From NCBI GenBank assembly GCA_005888525.1, contig VBAB01000401.1:1-5256 (forward strand): DNA of 5,256 bases, written 5' to 3'. The first letter of the stretch is position 1. Each line of letters opens with the position of its first letter. The notes beneath the pieces are model-generated. The model was given only the letters and a program-made list of their open reading frames with translations. It had not been told where the DNA came from and made no database searches. The translations under genes and the position numbers were made by a program. The stretch comes from Alphaproteobacteria bacterium. GTDB taxonomy: Bacteria > Pseudomonadota > Alphaproteobacteria > Rhizobiales > Hyphomicrobiaceae. Shown here piece after piece: positions 1 through 5,256 of the stretch.

Positions 1-20
1 TGAGCACTTTCGTCGAGGTT

Positions 21-38
21 AGGGGTCTGACCCCTTTT
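21..38. terminator. Short GC palindrome with T-run past the last gene; possible weak terminator
   Basis: AGGGGT (21-26) pairs with ACCCCT (30-35) across a 3-base loop, and 35-38 is TTTT on the plus strand. Read from the plus strand this is a small intrinsic-terminator shape that could serve a convergent gene left of the window. For the minus-strand operon it lies 10 bases past the TGA stop of the last permease, with an A-run before it and no U-run after it, so it would be a weak terminator at best. It could instead be a copy of a dispersed palindromic repeat. Confidence 0.4.
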
Positions 39-45
39 CCACCGT

Positions 46-948
46 TCAGCTTTTCAATTTCGGGTCGAGCCAGTCTCGCAGGCTGTCGCCGAACAGGTTG
101 AAGGCGAACACGGCGAGCGTGATGGCGACGCCGGGGAATATGATCATCCAGGGCGCGGTCTGGTAGAAGTCGGCGGACGTGCCCGACAGCATCAGACCCC
201 AGGCGGGAGTAGGCTCCGTCACGCCCAGCCCCAGGAACGACAGGCTGGCCTCCAGCAGGATCGCCTGCGCCATGGACGCCGACACCATGATCAGGTAGGG
301 CGCGACGATGTTGGGCACCACGTGGCGCAGGATGATGCGCTGGTGGCTGAAGCCGGCGGCGCGCGCCGCATCGATGAACGGCATGGCCACGATCGACAGC
401 GTGGAGGCCCGCGCCACGCGCTCCATCCGCGGCATGATCGGCAGCGTGATGGCGGCGATCAGGTTGAAGTCGATGCCCAGCAGCGTGCGCTTGCCCAGCA
501 CCGCCACCACCACCATGGCCAGCACGATGATGGGGAACGACAGCATGATGTCGACGACGCGCTGGATGGCGTTGTCGATGCGGCCGCCGAAATAGCCGGC
601 CGCGGCCCCCAGCAGCGCGCCGGCGGTGCAGCCCGCCACGGCCGAGATGATGCCCACCGCCAGCGCCGTGCGCGAGCCGTAGACGATGCGCGAGAACACA
701 TCGCGCCCGTACTGGTCGGTGCCGAACCAGTGCTCCGCGCCGGGCCGCGACAGCATGGCGGCGAAATCGATGGCCTCGGGGTCGAAGGGCGAGATCCAGG
801 CAGCCCCTATCGCGAACACGACGTAGAGCAGGATGATCAGGAAACCCACCAGGCCGAGCGGCTGCGTCTTGGTGAACTCCCAGAGCGCGTTCGGACGCCG
901 GGGGATCGTCTCGATCTGGGCCGATGGTGTGGTTGCGACGGTTGCCAT
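46..948 (-). CDS. ABC importer inner-membrane permease, DppC/GsiD type
   Basis: This is the partner permease and the last gene of the operon. It has 300 residues, the normal length. A polar cytoplasmic tail (1-28) precedes helix 1 (29-51). The block FGTDQYGRDVFSRIVYGSR (75-93) is a hallmark of DppC/OppC proteins. Further helices lie near 94-118, 132-152, 161-180, 210-232 and 267-287. The EAA loop is at about 190-217 (FIDAARAAG, then RIILRHVVPNIVAPY), followed by the conserved LSFLGLG (236-242) and PTPAWG (246-251). The C-terminus GDSLRDWLDP is typical. The ATG at 948 is supported by a GAAGG ribosome site that overlaps the stop codon of the upstream permease, so the two subunits are probably translated in a coupled way. 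TGA stop at 46-48. No frameshift or missing motif is seen. Confidence 0.96.
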   Translation of the reverse strand: MATVATTPSAQIETIPRRPNALWEFTKTQPLGLVGFLIILLYVVFAIGAAWISPFDPEAIDFAAMLSRPGAEHWFGTDQYGRDVFSRIVYGSRTALAVGIISAVAGCTAGALLGAAAGYFGGRIDNAIQRVVDIMLSFPIIVLAMVVVAVLGKRTLLGIDFNLIAAITLPIMPRMERVARASTLSIVAMPFIDAARAAGFSHQRIILRHVVPNIVAPYLIMVSASMAQAILLEASLSFLGLGVTEPTPAWGLMLSGTSADFYQTAPWMIIFPGVAITLAVFAFNLFGDSLRDWLDPKLKS

Positions 949-957
949 GGGAGCGAG

Positions 958-962
958 CCTTC
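958..962 (-). promoter_or_regulatory. Ribosome binding site of the DppC-type permease, overlapping the upstream stop
   Basis: GAAGG lies 9 bases before the ATG at 948, and its first two bases are the last two of the TGA stop of the upstream permease. This arrangement suggests translational coupling of the two permease subunits, which are needed in equal amounts. The coupling is inference. Confidence 0.55.
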
Positions 963-1914
963 AGGTCAAGCGGATGCGCGGATCGAGCCAGCCATAGAGC
1001 AGATCCACGAGCAGGTTGACGAAGATGAAGATGGTGGCGATCAGCAGCACGAGGCCCTGGATGAGATTGAAATCGCCGCGCGCGGTGGCGTCCACGAACA
1101 GCTTGCCGATGCCGTTGATGTTGAAAACCTGCTCGGTGACGACGAGCCCGCCGATCAGGAACGCGAATTCCAGCCCGATGACCGTGACGACCGGGAGCAG
1201 CGCATTGCGCAGCGCATGCCGGCTCATGATGAGGCGCGTCCACACGCCCTTGGCCCGCGCCGTGCGGATGTAGTCCTCGCGCATCACCTCGAGCAGGGAG
1301 GAGCGCATCATGCGCGTCGCCACGGCCGCGTAGCGATAGCCGACCGATGCGGCTGGCCAGATGGTGACCGACAGGTTGGTGATCGGGTCCTCCCAGAGGG
1401 GCACATAGCCGATCTTGGGTAGCCAATTGAACAGCGACAGCAGCGCCAGGATCGTCAGCATGCCGAGCCAGAACGACGGTATGGCGAGGCCCGAGACGGC
1501 GACCACCCGCACCGTGTGGTCGACCCAGGTGTCGCGGTAGAGCGCCGAGATGGTGCCGAGCGGGATGGCGATGAGCACGGCGATGACGCCCGCCATGATG
1601 GCGATCTGGAAGGAGACGGGCATCCTGAGCGCGATCTCCTTGATGACCGGCTCGCCGGTCCACAGCGACTTGCCGAGGTCCAGGCGCGGCAGGCCGACCA
1701 TGTAGTCGATGAACTGCTCGTAGAGCGGCTTGTCGAGCCCGAGCCGCTTGCGCTCGGCCTGGATCGTCTCCTCTGATACGGCCGCCCCGTCCGCCCTCAG
1801 CTTCACCACCACGACGTCGCCGGGCATCACGCGAATGAGGAAGAACACGGCGATGGCGACGCCGACGAGCGTCGGGATCACCAGGACGAGGCGGCGGATC
1901 ACATACCAGAGCAT
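961..1914 (-). CDS. ABC importer inner-membrane permease, DppB/GsiC type
   Basis: This is one half of the membrane channel of the importer. It has 317 residues, close to the usual length of about 305-340. The N-terminus (MLWYVIRRLVLVIPTL) is the standard start of DppB-like proteins. Hydrophobic segments lie near 9-28, 103-125, 134-160, 182-200, 238-260 and 284-306, giving the six-helix plan with a large periplasmic loop (about 30-100) after helix 1. The EAA coupling loop that contacts the ATPase is at about 213-241, with DYIRTARAKG followed by RHALRNALLPV. The C-terminus DLLYGWLDPRIRL is also typical. The ATG at 1914 is the first start after an in-frame TAA at 1924-1926, but no good Shine-Dalgarno sequence precedes it. 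The gene follows the binding protein by 64 bases that contain a hairpin. Its TGA stop is 12 bases before the next start. Confidence 0.96.
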   Translation of the reverse strand: MLWYVIRRLVLVIPTLVGVAIAVFFLIRVMPGDVVVVKLRADGAAVSEETIQAERKRLGLDKPLYEQFIDYMVGLPRLDLGKSLWTGEPVIKEIALRMPVSFQIAIMAGVIAVLIAIPLGTISALYRDTWVDHTVRVVAVSGLAIPSFWLGMLTILALLSLFNWLPKIGYVPLWEDPITNLSVTIWPAASVGYRYAAVATRMMRSSLLEVMREDYIRTARAKGVWTRLIMSRHALRNALLPVVTVIGLEFAFLIGGLVVTEQVFNINGIGKLFVDATARGDFNLIQGLVLLIATIFIFVNLLVDLLYGWLDPRIRLT

Positions 1915-1938
1915 GGGGACTGATTACGCCCAGATGAG

Positions 1939-1968
1939 GCGCCGGAGGCCATCGCAAGCCGCCGGCGC
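1939..1968 (-). other. Stable intergenic hairpin after the solute-binding protein gene
   Basis: The 64-base gap between binding protein and permease contains a near-perfect inverted repeat. A 7-base-pair arm (1939-1945 with 1962-1968) is followed by one mismatch (1946/1961), then 3 more pairs (1947-1949 with 1958-1960) and an 8-base loop. In the transcript it begins 10 bases after the binding-protein stop. No U-run follows, so it does not look like a full intrinsic terminator. Such structures in binding-protein operons commonly protect the upstream mRNA 3' end or partly attenuate transcription, so the binding protein is made in excess over the permeases. The pairing is directly visible; the function is inferred. 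Confidence 0.6.
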
Positions 1969-1978
1969 ACTGCTGCAC

Positions 1979-3559
1979 CTATTGGTCGAGCCAGACCGTG
2001 GACAGATCCTGCCAGAGATAGTGGCTGGGCGTCATGTACCAGCCGTGGATCTTCTTGTTGTTGACGATGATGCGCTGCCACCACAGCAGCGGAACGTTGT
2101 AGGCCTGCACCAGAGAGTAGCGCTCCATCTCGCGCACGATCTTGGTGCGCTCGGCCACGTCGATGGTGCGACGCTGCTTTTCATACATATCATCGATCTT
2201 GGTGTCGGTGTGGCCGGAATAGCCGCTGGGCGACGCCTTCTTGGTCAGGAACTTGGAGAACTGGGCCGTCGGATCGTCCATGAAGTCGGCCTGGAACTCG
2301 ATGGCGACGTCGAAATCGCCGGCGGCCACGCGGTCCTGGTAGAGCTTGGTCTCGAGCTGCTCGTGCTCGGCGACCACGCCGACGCGGCGCCACTGGTCGA
2401 TCGAGTAGACCGCCCCGGGCGTGTAGGGCTCGGCGATGTTGCGGTTCAGCAGCTTGAACTTGAGGTCCTTGACGCCGGCCTCATCGAGCAGCTTCTTGGC
2501 CTCCTCGCGCGACTTGGCGATGTCCTTGCTGAAGCCCGGCAGCTTGGTGAGCTCGCTCTCGGGAAGCGACATGGCATAACCGGGCCGCATGACGCCGCCC
2601 ACGAACTTGAGGATGGAGATACGCGACAGCGCGTCCGAGCCGCCCCAGCGGTCGATTGCCATGCTCAGCGCCTGGCGCACCCTGATGTCGTCGAAGGGCT
2701 TGCGTGTGGTGTTGAAGACGATCATCAGGTTGTTGACCCAGGTGCCCTCGAACACCGCCAGGTTGTCCTTCATCTTGTCCAGCAGCTGGGCTTTCTCCGA
2801 GGGGTTGCGGCCGCGGAACTCGGCGTCGAACTGGCCGCCGATGATGCCGGGAACGACCGCGTTCGACTTGACGAAGAAGGCCTTGTAGCCGTCGAGGTAA
2901 GGCTTGCCCTTGTCGAAGTAGCTCTCGAAGCGCTTGCCCTCCCAGCTCGTGCCGCGCACGTGCTGGACCAGGGTGAAGGCACCCGAACCCATGATCTCGG
3001 TCTCGGGATAGCGCGGGTTCTGCTTGAGCTTGGCGGCGCTGTAGATGCAGTTGAAGGGTGAGGCCAGCGCTTCCAGCACGCCCGCCATCGGGTTCCTGAG
3101 CTTGAACACTACGGTCGTAGGATTGGGCGCCTCGACGGCGAGGTCGGAGTAGTAGGCCTTGCGGATCGACACCACGCCCGTGGGTGGGTTGATGATGCGC
3201 TCGTAGGTGGCTTTGATGTCCTCCGAAGTCAGCGGCGAGCCGTCATGGAATTTCACCCCGCTGCGCAGCGTGAAGGTGTAGGTCATGCCGTTGTCGGAGA
3301 CCTTCCAGCTCTGCGCCAGGTCCGGCACGACTTTGGGGTAGTCCTTGCCGTCGAACTTCACCAGCAGCGAGTAGTGCGGCGCGATCGGGTGGATGAGCGC
3401 AAACGTGGTGCTGCCGTGGCAGTCGTAGTTGGGCGGCTCGGCGACGACCGAGAAGTTGAGCACTCCCCCTTTCTTGGGGGTCTGCGCGGCGGCGACACCC
3501 GTGCCGATAGCCAACCCGGCGATCGCTGCAGTCAGTGCGTTGAAGATGGTTCGCTTCAT
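1979..3559 (-). CDS. Periplasmic solute-binding protein, family 5 (peptide/nickel type, SBP_bac_5)
   Basis: This is the substrate receptor: it binds solute in the periplasm and hands it to the permease pair. It has 526 residues, normal for the family. Residues 1-25 are a Sec signal peptide: Lys/Arg at 2-3, a hydrophobic Ala/Leu/Ile core, and an AAA cleavage site before Gln 26. There is no lipobox, so it should be soluble. The conserved family-5 N-terminal region is clear: DLAQSWKVSDNGMTYTFTLR (80-99), GVKFHDG (101-107) and the SEDIKATYERI stretch. The conserved KPFDDIRVRQALSMAIDR (287-304) follows. The frame stays open to 3679, but the ATG at 3559 is preferred because the signal peptide begins exactly there and a GAGAG-type ribosome site precedes it. 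Two mature-domain cysteines (47, 171) and a Trp-rich C-terminus (493, 494, 507, 516, 523) are visible. The ligand cannot be read from the sequence; a peptide, glutathione or another small solute is possible. Confidence 0.95.
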   Translation of the reverse strand: MKRTIFNALTAAIAGLAIGTGVAAAQTPKKGGVLNFSVVAEPPNYDCHGSTTFALIHPIAPHYSLLVKFDGKDYPKVVPDLAQSWKVSDNGMTYTFTLRSGVKFHDGSPLTSEDIKATYERIINPPTGVVSIRKAYYSDLAVEAPNPTTVVFKLRNPMAGVLEALASPFNCIYSAAKLKQNPRYPETEIMGSGAFTLVQHVRGTSWEGKRFESYFDKGKPYLDGYKAFFVKSNAVVPGIIGGQFDAEFRGRNPSEKAQLLDKMKDNLAVFEGTWVNNLMIVFNTTRKPFDDIRVRQALSMAIDRWGGSDALSRISILKFVGGVMRPGYAMSLPESELTKLPGFSKDIAKSREEAKKLLDEAGVKDLKFKLLNRNIAEPYTPGAVYSIDQWRRVGVVAEHEQLETKLYQDRVAAGDFDVAIEFQADFMDDPTAQFSKFLTKKASPSGYSGHTDTKIDDMYEKQRRTIDVAERTKIVREMERYSLVQAYNVPLLWWQRIIVNNKKIHGWYMTPSHYLWQDLSTVWLDQ

Positions 3560-3564
3560 GACGG

Positions 3565-3570
3565 CTCTCT
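3565..3570 (-). promoter_or_regulatory. Ribosome binding site of the solute-binding protein gene
   Basis: A purine run AGAGAG stands 5 bases before the ATG at 3559. It decides the start in favour of 3559 over the longer open frame to 3679, in agreement with the signal peptide that begins there. Confidence 0.6.
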
Positions 3571-3609
3571 CAGTTGGCGTGTTGTCCCGCACCCACTTCC
3601 CCTGTCTTG

Positions 3610-5256
3610 TTAGGCGTGAATACAGGCAACCGAGTGACCGGGCGCAAGCTCCCGCTCGGCCGGCACGCCCTTGCGGCATTCCTCCGTCGCCAGCGGGCAG
3701 CGCGGATGAAACACGCAGCCCTTGGGCGGGTTGAGCGGGCTCGGCAGCTCGCCCTTGATGATGGTGCGCGGCCGCGTGCGCTCGATGACGGGATCGGGGA
3801 CGGGCGCGGCAGCCAGCAGCGCGCGCGTATAGGGGTGCAGGGGATTGGCGAACAGCTCGTCGGCAGACGCATACTCGACGATGCGCCCGAGATACATGAC
3901 GGCCACCTTGGTCGAGATATGCCGCACCACGGCCAGATCATGGGCGATGAAGAGGTAGGTGAGGCCGAGCTTCTGCTGCAAGTCCTCGAGCAGGTTGATG
4001 ACCTGGCCCTGGATCGACACGTCGAGCGCGGAGACGGCCTCGTCGCAGACGATGACGCGCGGGTTGACGGCGAGCGCCCGCGCTATCCCCACGCGCTGGC
4101 GCTGCCCGCCGGAGAGCTCGTGGGGGTAGCGCAAGGCCATGTACGGAAAGAGCCCCACCACCTGCAACAGCTCCGCCACGCGGTCGGCGATCTGCGGCTT
4201 GGGCAGGATGGCATGCACGCGGATCGGCTCGGCGATGATCTGGCCGACGGTCATGCGCGGATTGAGCGAGGAGTAAGGGTCCTGGAAGATGACCTGCATC
4301 TTCTTGCGCACGGCGATCATCGCCTCGCGGTCGAGCCCGGCGATGTCCACGTCCTCGAAGCGGATCTCGCCGCCGGTGGGTTCGTCGAGACGCAGCACCA
4401 GGCGGCCGAGCGTGGATTTTCCGCAACCCGACTCGCCCACGAGGCCCAGCGTCTCGCCCGCCCTGATGTCGATCGTCACGTCGTCGACAGCGCGCACCAG
4501 CTTGCCCCTGCGCAGGAAGCCCATGCGCACGGGGAAGTATTTCTTGGCGTGCCTGATGTCGAGAATCATGGACCCATCATGTTCTCCCTCGACGCCCGGC
4601 TTGGAGATGCCCGCCGCCCGTGCCAGCGGCGGATCCAGCGCCTCGATCTCCGATACGCGATGGCATGCGGCCAGGTGCCCCGGCTCGCCCATCACGAGCG
4701 GCGGATCGGTGAGGCACTTCTCGATGGCAAACCGGCAGCGCGGGCGGAAGCGGCAGCCTGACGGCGGCGCCAGCAGGTTGGGCGGCGCGCCGTCGATGGT
4801 CGACAGCTTGGCGGCGCGCCCGCGGTCGAGCCTCGGCACAGCCGTCAGCAGGCCGCGCGCATAGGGGTGAAGCGGGCGGGCGAACACTTGCTCGGCCGTG
4901 CCGCTCTCCACCAGGCGCGCGGCATACATCACGTTCACCCGGTTGGCGTAGCGCGCGACGATGCCTAAGTTGTGCGTGATGATGATCACGGCGATGTCGA
5001 GCCGCCGCGACAGGTCCTTCATGAGCTCCAGGATCTGCGCCTGAATGGTGACGTCGAGCGCGGTGGTGGGCTCATCGGCGATCAGCAGCTTCGGGTTGCA
5101 GGAGAGCCCGATCGCGATCATGACGCGCTGGCGCATGCCGCCCGACAGCTGGTGCGGATACTGGTTGAGGCGGCTCTCCGGGTCGGTGATGCCCACCAGC
5201 GTCAAGAGCTCGATTGCCCGGGCACGCGCTGCCGCATCGTCCATGCCGAGATGGAT
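3610..5256 (-). CDS. Fused double ATPase of a peptide/nickel-family ABC importer (DppD-DppF / GsiA type), N-terminus outside window
   Basis: This is the cytoplasmic energy-coupling subunit that hydrolyses ATP to drive solute import. The frame is open to the right edge, so the Met at 5244 is internal; numbers here count from it. The first domain lacks its Walker A and Q-loop (off-window). It shows signature LSGGM (33-37), Walker B LLIADE (53-58) and switch His 91. The second domain (from about 226) is complete: Walker A GESGCGKST (270-278), Q-loop Gln 321, signature LSGGQ (377-381), Walker B VIVCDE (397-402) and switch His 435. Each half ends in the oligopeptide-transporter C-terminal region, with PLHPY (124-128 and 468-472) and four cysteines (164, 170, 177, 194; 510, 516, 523, 541). 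Compared with GsiA-type proteins, I infer roughly 120-140 residues are missing. The stop is TAA at 3610-3612, 50 bases before the binding-protein start. The family call is very secure; the substrate is not. Confidence 0.96.
   Translation of the reverse strand: MHLGMDDAAARARAIELLTLVGITDPESRLNQYPHQLSGGMRQRVMIAIGLSCNPKLLIADEPTTALDVTIQAQILELMKDLSRRLDIAVIIITHNLGIVARYANRVNVMYAARLVESGTAEQVFARPLHPYARGLLTAVPRLDRGRAAKLSTIDGAPPNLLAPPSGCRFRPRCRFAIEKCLTDPPLVMGEPGHLAACHRVSEIEALDPPLARAAGISKPGVEGEHDGSMILDIRHAKKYFPVRMGFLRRGKLVRAVDDVTIDIRAGETLGLVGESGCGKSTLGRLVLRLDEPTGGEIRFEDVDIAGLDREAMIAVRKKMQVIFQDPYSSLNPRMTVGQIIAEPIRVHAILPKPQIADRVAELLQVVGLFPYMALRYPHELSGGQRQRVGIARALAVNPRVIVCDEAVSALDVSIQGQVINLLEDLQQKLGLTYLFIAHDLAVVRHISTKVAVMYLGRIVEYASADELFANPLHPYTRALLAAAPVPDPVIERTRPRTIIKGELPSPLNPPKGCVFHPRCPLATEECRKGVPAERELAPGHSVACIHA

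Noticed and set aside
322..1422. Long plus-strand open frame opposite both permeases, with a His-rich stretch
   Set aside because: It lies antisense to two clearly conserved permeases and crosses their junction. Its His-rich segment is the mirror of GTG (Val) codons in a membrane helix. It is an expected shadow frame in GC-rich DNA.
1730..3061. Long plus-strand open frame opposite the binding protein and permease B
   Set aside because: The sequence is low-complexity, rich in Leu, Val, Asp and Glu, with no recognisable domain. It is complementary to well-supported genes and has no convincing start signal.
3465..3480. CCCCC-TTTCTT-GGGGG inverted repeat near the start of the binding-protein gene
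   Set aside because: Only 5 base pairs, lying inside codons for the TPKKGG segment that is common at the mature start of this family. Coding constraint explains it.
3560..3609. Possible promoter between the ATPase and binding-protein genes
   Set aside because: The 50-base gap and the end of the ATPase gene were scanned on the minus strand. No pair of -35 and -10 like boxes with acceptable spacing was found, and no terminator-like hairpin was seen, so read-through from upstream is the simpler reading.
3560..3679. N-terminal extension of the solute-binding protein to an upstream ATG at 3679
   Set aside because: The extension overlaps the end of the ATPase gene and would bury the signal peptide 40 residues inside the protein. 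The start at 3559 has both a signal peptide and a ribosome site.
3574..4761. Long plus-strand open frame opposite the double ATPase
   Set aside because: Shadow of the ATPase reading frame. The composition is rich in Arg, Asp and His, as expected from the complement of GC-rich codons, and no motif is visible.
5242..5244. ATG at 5244 as the true start of the ATPase
   Set aside because: The frame continues to the window edge and the protein would lack Walker A and the Q-loop of its first domain. The residues around this Met match the region just before the signature motif in complete homologues, so it is internal.

Overview
The window holds most of one ABC-type peptide/nickel-family importer operon, read entirely on the minus strand (right to left). 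It looks chromosomal, from a GC-rich proteobacterium. The GC-biased third codon positions and the style of the solute-binding protein suggest an alphaproteobacterium of the Hyphomicrobiales/Reyranella type, but that taxonomic call is inference from memory of the family.

Layout in transcription order: (1) 5256-3610, a double ATPase with two nucleotide-binding domains in one polypeptide, cut at its N-terminus by the window edge; (2) 3559-1979, a secreted family-5 solute-binding protein with a clear Sec signal peptide; (3) 1914-961, a DppB/GsiC-type permease; (4) 948-46, a DppC/GsiD-type permease. Gaps between genes are 50, 64 and 12 bases. The gene order fused ATPase, binding protein, permease B, permease C is that of the Escherichia coli glutathione importer operon gsiABCD. 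Order alone does not fix the substrate, and the binding protein does not look close to GsiB by eye.

Working model: the binding protein captures a peptide-like or other small solute in the periplasm and delivers it to the permease heterodimer. The double ATPase docks on the EAA loops of both permeases and drives import. The promoter and any regulator lie beyond the right edge.

Non-coding DNA is scarce. A strong hairpin (1939-1968) lies just after the binding-protein stop, where binding-protein operons often carry an mRNA-stabilising structure. A short GC palindrome (21-35) lies just past the last gene and may be a weak terminator or a member of a dispersed repeat. No RNA gene, CRISPR array, insertion sequence or phage gene is visible. 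I see no strong evidence of a previously undescribed system. The most checkable points are the two intergenic structures, the four-cysteine motif kept in both ATPase halves, and the junction inside the fused ATPase.
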